Positions 40,765 to 50,168 of a DNA stretch of 64,000 nt are shown here, in pieces (position 1 is the first letter of the stretch; every line of letters begins with the position of its first letter). Under the pieces are notes generated by a model that searched no databases, was not told the DNA's origin, and saw nothing but the letters and a program-made list of their open reading frames with translations. The position numbers and the translations under genes are program-made. The stretch comes from Thauera sedimentorum (GTDB lineage Bacteria; Pseudomonadota; Gammaproteobacteria; Burkholderiales; Rhodocyclaceae): contig NZ_JACTAH010000001.1 of NCBI RefSeq assembly GCF_014489115.1, positions 124,001 through 188,000 on the forward strand, in the 5' to 3' direction.

Positions 40765-41910
40765 ATGCGTGCTGCAAACATGCGTTCCCTCCTGTTGACG
40801 GTCTTGGCTACGGTGGCCACTGCCGGCTGCTCATCGCTGAACCCCTTTGCCAGTTCGGGCCCGAAGCCGGCGGAACTCGTGGACATCCGGCCCTCGGTTG
40901 AACTGCGCCCGCTGTGGTCGGCGAATGTCGGCGAGGCCGGCGCCTACGTCTTCCAGCCGGAAGTCGCCGGCGACAGCGTCTATGCCGCCGCGCACGACGG
41001 CGAGGTGGCGCGCTATCGCGACGGTCGCCCGGTGTGGTCGGTGGACCTGGACCTGCCCCTGTCCGCGGGCGTCGGCACCGACGGTCGCCTGGTGGTGGTG
41101 GTCAGCACCGCGGGCGAGGCGGTGGCGCTGGATGCGGCCGACGGCAAGGAGCACTGGCGGGTGCCGGTGGGCGCCGAGGTGCTGGCACAGCCGGCCGTCT
41201 CGGAAGAGATCGTCGTGCTGCGCAGCTCCGACAACCGCCTGATCGCGCTCGCGCCCGCCGACGGTGCGCGCCGCTGGGTATACCAGCGCAACACGCCGCC
41301 GCTCGCCCTGCGCAGCTTTGCCGGCATCGTGCTGGAGAGCGGCGTGGCGCTTGCCGGTTTCCCGGGGGGCAAGCTGGTCGCGGTCAGTACCAAGAACGGC
41401 GGGGAACTGTGGGAGCTGACCGTGGCCACGCCCCGCGGTGCGACCGAGCTCGAGCGGGTCGCCGATGTCGCCGGCACGCCGGTGCTCGGGCGCCGGGAGA
41501 TCTGCTCGGTGACCTATCAGGGCCGTGCCGGCTGCTTCGACATGACCAACGGCAACGTGCTGTGGTCGCGCGAGTTCTCCAGCAGCGTCGGCATGGACCG
41601 CGATGCGCGCTTCGTCTTCCTCACCGACGAGGTCGACGCCGTGCATGCGCTCGATGCCTTCAGCGGCGCCAGCGTGTGGAAGCAGGACGCCCTCGTGCGG
41701 CGTGCGGTATCGCGTCCGCTGGTCATCGGCGACTTCGTGGCGGTCGGCGACTTCGACGGCTACGTGCATCTGCTGCGCCGTGAGGATGGCCGTTTCGCGG
41801 CGCGCGCGAGCGCGGGCGACGGAGCCGTTGCCGCCGACATGCGCCGCCTGGGTGACGGTTTCGTCGTGCAGACCCGGGATGGCGATCTGCAGGCCTTTGA
41901 AGTTCGTTGA
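40765..41910 (+). CDS. bamB: Outer-membrane assembly lipoprotein BamB
   Basis: A 381-residue lipoprotein with the lipobox VATAGC (Cys22) and repeated beta-propeller blades, each with a PQQ-like pattern such as VVVVSTAGEAVALDAADGKE and LVAVSTKNGGELWEL. BamB is part of the BAM complex that inserts outer-membrane barrels. It follows yfgM by 3 bp and precedes der, as in most beta- and gammaproteobacteria. Confidence 0.95.
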   Translation: MRAANMRSLLLTVLATVATAGCSSLNPFASSGPKPAELVDIRPSVELRPLWSANVGEAGAYVFQPEVAGDSVYAAAHDGEVARYRDGRPVWSVDLDLPLSAGVGTDGRLVVVVSTAGEAVALDAADGKEHWRVPVGAEVLAQPAVSEEIVVLRSSDNRLIALAPADGARRWVYQRNTPPLALRSFAGIVLESGVALAGFPGGKLVAVSTKNGGELWELTVATPRGATELERVADVAGTPVLGRREICSVTYQGRAGCFDMTNGNVLWSREFSSSVGMDRDARFVFLTDEVDAVHALDAFSGASVWKQDALVRRAVSRPLVIGDFVAVGDFDGYVHLLRREDGRFAARASAGDGAVAADMRRLGDGFVVQTRDGDLQAFEVR

Positions 41911-41925
41911 TGAGCAGAAACTAGC

Positions 41926-43254
41926 GTGAATCCCACCATCGTTCTCGTCGGCCGCCCCAACGTGGGCAAGTCGACCCTGTTCAACCGCCTGACCAAGACG
42001 CGCGATGCGCTGGTGGCCGATCAGCCGGGTCTGACGCGCGACCGTCATTACGGCCTCGGCCGGGTGGGGGAGCGCAAGTACCTGGTGGTCGATACCGCCG
42101 GTTTCGATCCGGTCGCCAAGGACGGGATCATGCACGAGATGGCGCGCCAGGCCGAACAGGCGATCGCCGAAGCCGACGTGCTGCTGTTCCTGGTCGACGG
42201 GCGCAGCGGACGCACGCCGCACGACGAGGAGATCGCCGCCCGCCTGCGCCGCGCCGGCCGTCCGGTGCTGCTGGTGGTCAACAAGGCCGAAGGCATGGAT
42301 CGTGCCGCGGTCGCTGCGGATTTTCATGCGCTCGGCCTGGGCGACCCGCTGCCGGTGTCCGCGGCCCATGGCGACGGGGTGCGGCAGCTGGTCGAGATCG
42401 CCCTGGCGCCGTTCCCGGCGGACGAGGAGCCCGCCGCCGCGGCCGATGCCGGTCCGCGCGTGGCCATCGTCGGCCGCCCCAACGTCGGCAAGTCGACCCT
42501 GGTCAACGCCCTGCTGGGCGAAGAGCGGGTGATCGCCTTCGACATGCCGGGCACCACCCGCGATGCGATCTCCATCCCCTTCGAGCGCGACGGCAAGCAC
42601 TACACGCTGATCGACACCGCCGGCCTGCGCCGGCGCGGCAAGGTCTTCGAGGCGGTGGAAAAGTTCTCGGTGATCAAGACCCTGCAGGCCATCGAGCAGT
42701 GCAACGTGGTCGTGCTGGTGCTCGATGCCGCGCAGGACATCTCCGAGCAGGATGCGCATATCGCCGGCTTCGTCCTCGATGCGGGGCGCGCGCTGGTGGT
42801 GGCGGTGAACAAGTGGGACGACACCGACGACTACCGCCGCGAGCGCATCAAGGCGGAGATCGCCCGCAAGCTGAATTTCCTCGGTTTTGCGCGCTTCCAT
42901 TACATTTCGGCGCTCAAGTCGTCCGGTATCGGCGCGCTGCTCAAATCGGTGGATGCGGCCTTTGCCGCCGCCATGGTCAATCTGTCCACCCCGCGCCTGA
43001 CCCGCACCCTGCAGGCGGCCCTGGCCAAGCAGGCGCCACCGCGCCACGGCGTGTTCCGCCCCAAGCTGCGCTACGCGCACCAGGGGGGCAGCAATCCGCC
43101 GGTGGTGGTCATTCACGGCACAGCGCTTGAGCACGTGCCGGCGTCCTATGTGCGCTTTCTGGAACACACCTTCATCGAAGCCTTCAAGCTTCAGGGCACG
43201 CCCTTGCGGATACAGTTCCGGACCGCGCACAATCCATATGCCGACAAGGCCTGA
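41926..43254 (+). CDS. der: Ribosome-associated GTPase Der (EngA)
   Basis: Der, 442 residues, needed for assembly of the 50S subunit. It has two tandem GTPase domains with Walker A motifs [12 protein letters not shown] (near residue 8) and [12 protein letters not shown] (near 184), their DTAGF and DTAGLRR switch regions, NKAEG and NKWDD guanine-specificity motifs, and a C-terminal KH-like domain. The start is the GTG at 41926. Confidence 0.97.
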   Translation: MNPTIVLVGRPNVGKSTLFNRLTKTRDALVADQPGLTRDRHYGLGRVGERKYLVVDTAGFDPVAKDGIMHEMARQAEQAIAEADVLLFLVDGRSGRTPHDEEIAARLRRAGRPVLLVVNKAEGMDRAAVAADFHALGLGDPLPVSAAHGDGVRQLVEIALAPFPADEEPAAAADAGPRVAIVGRPNVGKSTLVNALLGEERVIAFDMPGTTRDAISIPFERDGKHYTLIDTAGLRRRGKVFEAVEKFSVIKTLQAIEQCNVVVLVLDAAQDISEQDAHIAGFVLDAGRALVVAVNKWDDTDDYRRERIKAEIARKLNFLGFARFHYISALKSSGIGALLKSVDAAFAAAMVNLSTPRLTRTLQAALAKQAPPRHGVFRPKLRYAHQGGSNPPVVVIHGTALEHVPASYVRFLEHTFIEAFKLQGTPLRIQFRTAHNPYADKA

Positions 43255-43347
43255 TTCTCCACACCGGGATTTCCCTGTACCGTCCATGTGGCAGTGCAGC
43301 AAGAAATCCTTTACATTCCTATAAACATAAGATCTCGAGGTCCAAGC

Positions 43348-43593
43348 ATGAGCAACAAAGGGCAACTTCTACAAGACCCGTTCCTGAACACCCTGCGCCG
43401 GGAGCACGTTCCGGTGTCGATCTATCTGGTCAACGGCATCAAGCTGCAGGGCCAGATCGAGTCCTTCGACCAGTACGTGGTGCTGCTCAAGAATACCGTG
43501 ACCCAGATGGTCTACAAGCACGCCATTTCCACCGTGGTGCCCGCGCGCCCGGTGTCCATCCAGCAGCAGGATGGCGGCGAGGGCAGCAACTGA
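43348..43593 (+). CDS. hfq: RNA chaperone Hfq
   Basis: Hfq, 81 residues. It pairs small RNAs with their mRNA targets. The start at 43348 gives [17 protein letters not shown]; upstream in-frame codons are non-family. The Sm1 motif is [21 protein letters not shown] and Sm2 is [13 protein letters not shown]. The C-terminal tail is short, typical for betaproteobacteria. The 93-bp gap before it is AT-rich, with a TATAAA at 43320, so hfq probably has its own promoter besides read-through from der. Confidence 0.97.
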   Translation: MSNKGQLLQDPFLNTLRREHVPVSIYLVNGIKLQGQIESFDQYVVLLKNTVTQMVYKHAISTVVPARPVSIQQQDGGEGSN

Positions 43594-43644
43594 ATCCCAA
43601 CATCCCGGAAACGGCCCGTCAGGGGCCGAACGATCTGAGCGCTC

Positions 43645-44799
43645 ATGTTTGAACGTCCCGCCTCGGGCGAACGGGCCGTGCTCGTTCAGCTCGATCTCGG
43701 CCAGGGGGCCGTCGAAGAGCGCCTGTCGGAACTACAGCTTCTGGTGACCAGTGCCGGGGCCTCGGTCGAGGCCGTGGTGCGCGGCCGTCGCGCTGCGCCC
43801 GATCCGGCGCTGTTCGCCGGTCGTGGCAAGGTCGAGGAGGTTGCCGAAGCCCTGCGCGCGCACGAAGGCGATCTGGTGATCTTCAACCACGCCCTGTCGC
43901 CCGCGCAGCAGCGCAACCTGGAACGCGCGCTGCAATGCCGGGTGATCGACCGCACGGCGCTGATCCTCGACATCTTCGCGCTGCGCGCGCGCAGCCACGA
44001 GGGCAAGCTGCAGGTCGAACTGGCCCAGCTGCAGCACCTGGCCACGCGGCTGATCCGTGGCTGGACCCACCTGGAGCGGCAGAAGGGCGGCATCGGTCTG
44101 CGCGGTCCGGGCGAAACCCAGCTCGAAACCGACCGTCGCCTGCTCGGCATGCGGGTCAAGACGCTCAAGGGCAGGCTCGCCCAGATCGGCCGCCAGCGTC
44201 AGACGCGGCGCCGGCAGCGCGAGCGGCGCGACGTGCTGTCGGTCTCCCTGGTGGGCTATACCAACGCCGGCAAGTCGACCCTGTTCAATACGCTCACCAA
44301 GGCAGGCGCATATGCCGCCGACCAGTTGTTTGCGACGCTGGACACGACCTCGCGCAAACTTTTTGTCGGTAGCGGGAACGTCGTGCTGTCCGACACGGTC
44401 GGATTCATCCGGGATCTGCCGCACGCGCTGGTGGCGGCCTTCGAGGCGACGCTCGAGGAAACCGCTTCTGCCGATCTGCTGCTGCATGTGGTCGATTCGG
44501 CCAGCGAGGACCGCGACGCGCAGATCGAGGCGGTCAACCAGGTCTTGCGGGAGATCGGCGCCGGCGAGGTGCCGCAGATCCTGGTATGGAACAAGATCGA
44601 CCTGACCCACGCCGCTCCGGCGGTCGAGAGGGACGACTGTGGTAATATCAGGCGCGTTTTTTTGAGCGCCCGAAGCGGTGAAGGTCTTGCCCTGCTGCGG
44701 GATGCGCTGGCCGAAGCGGCGCACCGTGCGGGCGCGGCGGCACCGGGTCAGGCGGATTTCACCGAGCCGGTCCCGGATACCGAATTCATAGAAAAGTGA
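43645..44799 (+). CDS. hflX: Ribosome-splitting GTPase HflX
   Basis: HflX, 384 residues. The N-terminal domain has GRGKVEEVAEAL and HALSPAQQRNLERAL, followed by the coiled region with GGIGLRGPGETQLETDRRLL. The GTPase domain has GYTNAGKSTLFN, a DTVGFIRDLP switch and the NKID motif. HflX splits stalled ribosomes under heat stress. It lies between hfq and hflK, the classic hfq-hflX-hflK-hflC order. Confidence 0.96.
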   Translation: MFERPASGERAVLVQLDLGQGAVEERLSELQLLVTSAGASVEAVVRGRRAAPDPALFAGRGKVEEVAEALRAHEGDLVIFNHALSPAQQRNLERALQCRVIDRTALILDIFALRARSHEGKLQVELAQLQHLATRLIRGWTHLERQKGGIGLRGPGETQLETDRRLLGMRVKTLKGRLAQIGRQRQTRRRQRERRDVLSVSLVGYTNAGKSTLFNTLTKAGAYAADQLFATLDTTSRKLFVGSGNVVLSDTVGFIRDLPHALVAAFEATLEETASADLLLHVVDSASEDRDAQIEAVNQVLREIGAGEVPQILVWNKIDLTHAAPAVERDDCGNIRRVFLSARSGEGLALLRDALAEAAHRAGAAAPGQADFTEPVPDTEFIEK

Positions 44800-44813
44800 T
44801 TACGGGCATATTC

Positions 44814-46073
44814 ATGTCACTCAACGATCCACGCTGGGGCAACCAGGGCGACGACGACCGCGGTCAAGGCAACCGCGGCGGCAACCAAGGCCCCCCCGAT
44901 CTCGAAGACATCTGGCGGGACTTCAATCAGAAGCTCTCCGGCCTGCTGGGCGGCAAGCGCGGTGGCGGGCGTCGTCCGTCCGGAAACGGCGGTGGCGGCG
45001 GCCCGCAGATGCCCAACGTGTCGTTCCGCCAGTTCGGCGGCGGCATCGGCGTGCTGGTCGGCCTGCTGGTGGTGGTCTGGCTGGCCAGCGGCTTCTACAT
45101 CGTCAATGCGAACGAGCGCGGCGCGGTGCTGCGTTTCGGGCAGTTCGTGGAAACCACCGATCCCGGTCTGCGCTGGCGCCTGCCCTATCCCTTCGAGTCG
45201 CACGAAATCGTCGACCTGACAGGGGTGCGTACCGTCGAGGTCGGCTATCGCGGCGCGGAGCGCAACCGCGTGCTGCGCGAGGCGCTGATGCTGACCGACG
45301 ACGAGAACATCATCAACATCCAGTTCGCGGTGCAGTACATCCTCAAGAGCCCGGAAAGCTATCTGTTCAACAACCGCTTCCCGGACGAAACGGTCGGCCA
45401 GGCCGCGGAAACCGCCATGCGCGAAATCGTCGGCCGCAGCAAGATGGATTTCGTCCTCTACGAGGGGCGCGAGGACATCGCTGCTTCCGCCCAGGCGCTG
45501 ATGCAGTCCATCCTCGACCGCTACGATACCGGCATCCAGATCAGCCGCGTCACCATGCAGAACGCCCAGCCGCCCGAGCAGGTGCAGGCCGCTTTCGACG
45601 ATGCCGTCAAGGCCGGTCAGGACCGCGAGCGTCAAAAGAACGAGGGCGAGGCCTACGCCAACAACGTGATTCCGCGTGCTCGTGGTACGGCCGATCGCCT
45701 GCTGGAAGAGGCCCGGGCCTATCGTGACCGGGTGGTTGCCGCCGCAGAAGGTGAGGCGAGTCGCTTCGAACAGATCCTCACCGAGTACAACCGCGCCCCG
45801 GGCGTGACCCGCGAGCGCCTGTATCTGGAAACCATGCAGGAAGTGCTGTCGAATTCGAGCAAGGTGATGATCGATGCCAAGGGCAACGGCAACCTGCTGT
45901 TCCTGCCGCTCGACAAGCTGATGCAGCAGGCCGGTGGAACCGCCGGCGCTGCGGGCGCGAATGCGCCGGGCGATGCCCCCGCCGCGGCGCCCGCTCCGAG
46001 CAGCCGTTTCGATGCCACGATGGATCCGCGCAGCCGCGACTTTGCACGCATGCGTGAGCGGGGAGAACGCTGA
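44814..46073 (+). CDS. hflK: FtsH regulator HflK
   Basis: HflK, 419 residues. The cytoplasmic N-terminus is Gly/Asn-rich, followed by one transmembrane helix (about 80-98), an SPFH/band-7 domain (NANERGAVLRFGQFVETTDPGLRWRLPYPFE) and a Pro/Ala-rich tail. HflK and HflC form a large membrane cage around FtsH. The ATG at 44814 gives the family start MSLNDPRWGNQG; an upstream GTG at 44796 overlaps the hflX stop and would add six residues. Confidence 0.95.
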   Translation: MSLNDPRWGNQGDDDRGQGNRGGNQGPPDLEDIWRDFNQKLSGLLGGKRGGGRRPSGNGGGGGPQMPNVSFRQFGGGIGVLVGLLVVVWLASGFYIVNANERGAVLRFGQFVETTDPGLRWRLPYPFESHEIVDLTGVRTVEVGYRGAERNRVLREALMLTDDENIINIQFAVQYILKSPESYLFNNRFPDETVGQAAETAMREIVGRSKMDFVLYEGREDIAASAQALMQSILDRYDTGIQISRVTMQNAQPPEQVQAAFDDAVKAGQDRERQKNEGEAYANNVIPRARGTADRLLEEARAYRDRVVAAAEGEASRFEQILTEYNRAPGVTRERLYLETMQEVLSNSSKVMIDAKGNGNLLFLPLDKLMQQAGGTAGAAGANAPGDAPAAAPAPSSRFDATMDPRSRDFARMRERGER

Positions 46074-46954
46074 TGCGTGAAAAGATGCCCTTTGTTGCCG
46101 GTGGCCTGCTGCTGGCCATCCTGATTGCGTCGATGACGCTGTTTACCGTCGATCAGCGCCAGTACGCGATCGTCTTCCAGCTTGGCGAGGTCAAGCAGGT
46201 CATCCAGGAGCCGGGTCTCAAGTTCAAGTGGCCGCTGATCCAGAACGTGCGCTACTTCGACAGCCGCATCCTGACCATCGATACGCCGGAGCCCGAGCGC
46301 TTCATCACCGCCGAGAAGAAGAACGTGCTGGTGGATCACTTCGTCAAGTGGCGCATCATCGATCCGCAGCTGTACTACGTGTCGGTGGCCGGCGATGAGG
46401 CGCGTGCCCGTATCCGCCTGCTGCAGACGGTCAATGCGGGCTTGCGCGAAGAGTTCGGCAAGCGCACCGTGCACGACGTGGTCTCCGGCGAGCGCGACCG
46501 CATCATCGAACTGATGCGCGAGCGCGCCGACCGCGACGCGCGCACCATCGGTGTGCAGATCCTCGACGTGCGCCTCAAGCGGGTCGATCTCCCGGTGGAG
46601 GTGTCCGATGCGGTCTATCGCCGGATGGAAGCCGAGCGTACCCGGGTAGCCAACGAACTGCGCTCCCAGGGTGCGGCCGAGGCCGAGCGCATCCGCGCCG
46701 ATGCCGACCGCCAGCGCGAGGTGATCGTTGCCGAGGCCTACCGCGATGCCCAGCGCCTCAAGGGTGAGGGCGATGCGCAGGCTACGGCGATCTACGCCCA
46801 GGCCTTCGGCAAGAACGCCGACTTCTATTCCTTCTGGCGCAGCCTCGAGGCCTACCGCTCCAGCTTTGCCGACAAGGGCGACGTGATGGTGGTCGACCCG
46901 ACGTCGGATTTCTTCAAGTACATGAAGAACTCGGACGGGCCGCGAAAGAACTGA
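46073..46954 (+). CDS. hflC: FtsH regulator HflC
   Basis: HflC, 293 residues: an N-terminal transmembrane helix (about 8-24), then the SPFH domain with VDQRQYAIVFQLGEVKQVI, LKFKWPLIQNVRYFDSRI and a long helical region rich in charged residues (AEAERIRADADRQREVIVA). The start overlaps the hflK stop by 1 bp (TGATG), as expected for two partners made in equal amounts. Confidence 0.96.
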   Translation: MREKMPFVAGGLLLAILIASMTLFTVDQRQYAIVFQLGEVKQVIQEPGLKFKWPLIQNVRYFDSRILTIDTPEPERFITAEKKNVLVDHFVKWRIIDPQLYYVSVAGDEARARIRLLQTVNAGLREEFGKRTVHDVVSGERDRIIELMRERADRDARTIGVQILDVRLKRVDLPVEVSDAVYRRMEAERTRVANELRSQGAAEAERIRADADRQREVIVAEAYRDAQRLKGEGDAQATAIYAQAFGKNADFYSFWRSLEAYRSSFADKGDVMVVDPTSDFFKYMKNSDGPRKN

Positions 46955-46958
46955 GCGG

Positions 46959-47144
46959 ATGGCCAGCTCCCTGCTGATCGCCTTCGCACTGATGCTGGTG
47001 CTAGAAGGTATCGTTCCCTTCCTCGCGCCAGCCACCTGGCGCGAGACCTTTTTGCGCCTCGCGCGCCTGCATGACGGTCAGATCCGCTTCATCGGCCTGA
47101 CCTCGATGCTGGCGGGCCTGATCCTGTTGATCCTCTTTCATTGA
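46959..47144 (+). CDS. DUF2065 small membrane protein
   Basis: A 61-residue protein with two hydrophobic helices (about 3-22 and 42-59) around [13 protein letters not shown]. It matches the DUF2065 (YjeT-like) pattern, which regularly follows hflC. The function is not established; the tight link suggests a role with HflKC-FtsH, but that is inference. It starts 4 bp after the hflC stop. Confidence 0.85.
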   Translation: MASSLLIAFALMLVLEGIVPFLAPATWRETFLRLARLHDGQIRFIGLTSMLAGLILLILFH

Positions 47145-47152
47145 AGCCTTCC

Positions 47153-48307
47153 ATGCGCTGGGTATTGCCAGACCACATCCAGGACGCCTTGCCGGGCGAG
47201 GCCGAGAAGCTCGAGGCCTTGCGCCGCGGCCTGCTCGACGCCTTCCGCGCGCACGGCTACCAGCTCGTCGCGCCGCCGCTGCTCGAGTACCTCGACTCGC
47301 TGACCACCGGCGCGGGCCAGGACCTCAAGCTGCGCACCTTCACCCTGGTCGACCAGCTCACCGGCCGCACCATGGGCGTGCGTGCCGACACCACGCCGCA
47401 GGTCGCGCGCATCGACGCCCATCTGCTCAACCGCAGCGGCGTGGCCCGCCTGTGCTACTGCGGCAGCGTGCTGCACACCCTGCCGTCCACGCTGACCGCC
47501 ACCCGCGAGCCGCTGCAGCTCGGCGCCGAACTCTATGGCCATGCCGGCCTGGAGGCGGACATCGAGGTGATCCGCCTGCTCGCGGAGGCGCTGCGTCTCG
47601 CGCAGGTGCCGGCCAGCCGCATCGACATCGGCCACGTCGGGCTGTTCCATGCGCTGGCCGCGCGGGCCGGCATGGTGCCCGAGCGCGAGGAGGAGCTCTT
47701 CGCGCTGCTGCAGGCCAAGGACGTACCCACGCTGCGCGAGTTCCTCGCCGGGGTGGCTGAGCCGGTCCGCGGTGCGCTGCTCGCGCTCACCGAGCTCTAC
47801 GGTGACGCCACGGTGCTCGACGAGGCGGCACGCCGCCTGCCGGACGAACCCGAGATCCGTGCCGCACTCGACGATCTGCGCGCGTTGGCGGCCGCGCTCG
47901 GTGATCTGCCGCTGAGCTTCGACCTGGGCGACCTGCGTGGCTATCACTATCACAGCGGGGTGGTGTTCGCCGCCTACGGCGAAGGTTCGCCCGCAGCGCT
48001 CGCGCTGGGCGGGCGTTACGACCGTGTCGGCCAGGCCTTCGGCCGTGGGCGTCCGGCCACCGGTTTCAGCCTGGATCTGCGCGAACTGGCGATGCGACTG
48101 CCCGACGGCGTGCCGGCGGGGGCGATCCTCGCGCCGGCCGGGGACGACGCGGCACTGGCGGCCACGGTGGCTGCCTTGCGTGCGGCAGGCGAGATCGTCA
48201 TGACCGCATTGCCGGGACATGAGGGAACATGGAAGGAGGCCGGTTGCGACCGGCAACTGGTCAGGCGCGACGGCCGCTGGGCGGTCGAGGCGCTACAGGG
48301 AGAGTAA
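47153..48307 (+). CDS. hisZ: ATP phosphoribosyltransferase regulatory subunit HisZ
   Basis: HisZ, 384 residues, a HisRS paralogue without aminoacylation activity that pairs with the short form of HisG to start histidine synthesis. The N-terminus [19 protein letters not shown], the class II motif region [34 protein letters not shown] and LGGRYDRVG are seen. Its presence implies a short HisG elsewhere in the genome. The ATG at 47153 matches the family start. Confidence 0.95.
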   Translation: MRWVLPDHIQDALPGEAEKLEALRRGLLDAFRAHGYQLVAPPLLEYLDSLTTGAGQDLKLRTFTLVDQLTGRTMGVRADTTPQVARIDAHLLNRSGVARLCYCGSVLHTLPSTLTATREPLQLGAELYGHAGLEADIEVIRLLAEALRLAQVPASRIDIGHVGLFHALAARAGMVPEREEELFALLQAKDVPTLREFLAGVAEPVRGALLALTELYGDATVLDEAARRLPDEPEIRAALDDLRALAAALGDLPLSFDLGDLRGYHYHSGVVFAAYGEGSPAALALGGRYDRVGQAFGRGRPATGFSLDLRELAMRLPDGVPAGAILAPAGDDAALAATVAALRAAGEIVMTALPGHEGTWKEAGCDRQLVRRDGRWAVEALQGE

Positions 48308-49624
<1,317 letters not shown>

Positions 49625-49687
49625 ACCTCGGTGTTCCGCCGCCGGCCTGCGGGCCGGCGGGGCGCTCGCCGCGGAAGCGGGCAACGG

Positions 49688-49719
49688 AAAAGCAAAAGGC
49701 CGACACAAGGTCGGCCTTT
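49688..49719 (-). terminator. Terminator of the first tRNA-Leu(CAG)
   Basis: On the minus strand a 10-bp stem (49695-49704 with 49710-49719, 5-nt loop) begins 9 bp past the tRNA 3' end and is followed by a T-rich stretch. The stem may also slow transcription coming from purA. Confidence 0.65.
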
Positions 49720-49728
49720 GCTTGAAAC

Positions 49729-49813
49729 TGGTGCCCAGAAGAGGACTCGAACCTCCACACCTCGCGGTACTAGTACCTGAAACTAGCGCGTCTACCAATT
49801 CCGCCATCTGGGC
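49729..49813 (-). tRNA. tRNA-Leu (anticodon CAG), copy 1
   Basis: An 85-nt class II tRNA on the minus strand. The acceptor stem GCCCAGA/TCTGGGC pairs fully with encoded CCA. The anticodon stem is CTAGT/ACTAG with loop TTCAGGT, giving anticodon CAG, which reads CUG, the leading leucine codon in GC-rich genomes. It has a long variable arm and the T-arm GAGGTTCGAGTCCTC. It differs from copy 2 only in a few positions of the variable arm and anticodon-side region. Confidence 0.96.
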
Positions 49814-49823
49814 GAGAGGGGCG

Positions 49824-49851
49824 ATTATAGCCGTGTCGCGGTGCTTGTCAA
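49824..49851 (-). promoter_or_regulatory. Consensus sigma-70 promoter for tRNA-Leu(CAG) copy 1
   Basis: Read on the minus strand, a perfect TTGACA (49846-49851) and a perfect TATAAT (49824-49829) are 16 bp apart, with the -10 ending 10 bp before the tRNA 5' end. Confidence 0.85.
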
Positions 49852-49909
49852 ACCCCTTGTGGGGGCGGGCGCATGAATGCGCTGGCGCCCCCGGCCGGCA
49901 GCGTGCCGT

Positions 49910-49973
49910 AGGAGCGGCCTTGGCCGCGATTGTCCGGTCCAGCCACGTGCGTAACGCGGCCAAGGCCGCTCCT
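49910..49973. repeat. REP/BIME-like inverted repeat pair
   Basis: Two perfect 19-bp arms (49910-49928 and 49955-49973) face each other around 26 bp, in the gap between the two tRNA-Leu genes. The outward ends carry the GTAGGAGCGG / CCGCTCCTGC core that also appears at 54944-54992 and in part near 10280. Such REP-like palindromes are dispersed in many Gram-negative genomes by RAYT-type transposases. Confidence 0.75.
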
Positions 49974-50008
49974 GCAGAAGCAGCGCCGCAAACGAGCGCG
50001 GTAAACGG

Positions 50009-50032
50009 AAAAAGCCGGTCTTTTGACCGGCT
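50009..50032 (-). terminator. Terminator of the second tRNA-Leu(CAG)
   Basis: Minus-strand hairpin (50013-50020 with 50025-50032, 4-nt loop) followed by TTTTT (50013-50009 on the plus side), 12 bp past the tRNA 3' end. It is a textbook intrinsic terminator. Confidence 0.8.
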
Positions 50033-50044
50033 CTTCCTTGAAAC

Positions 50045-50129
<85 letters not shown>

Positions 50130-50140
50130 AAGAGCCGCGC

Positions 50141-50168
50141 ATTATAAGGACGTAAAAAAGAAAGTCAA
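50141..50168 (-). promoter_or_regulatory. Sigma-70 promoter for tRNA-Leu(CAG) copy 2
   Basis: On the minus strand TTGACT (50163-50168) and a perfect TATAAT (50141-50146) are 16 bp apart; the -10 ends 11 bp before the tRNA. The first base of the -35 box is the A of the rnr start codon on the other strand. Confidence 0.8.

Noticed and set aside
43309..43325. TTTACA and TATAAA before hfq as a promoter pair
   Set aside because: They are only 4 bp apart, too close for a -35/-10 pair. TATAAA alone may still be a -10, but no matching -35 was found.
43612..43628. Short GC hairpin after hfq as a terminator
   Set aside because: A 6-bp stem without a T-run, with hflX following 51 bp after hfq; not convincing.
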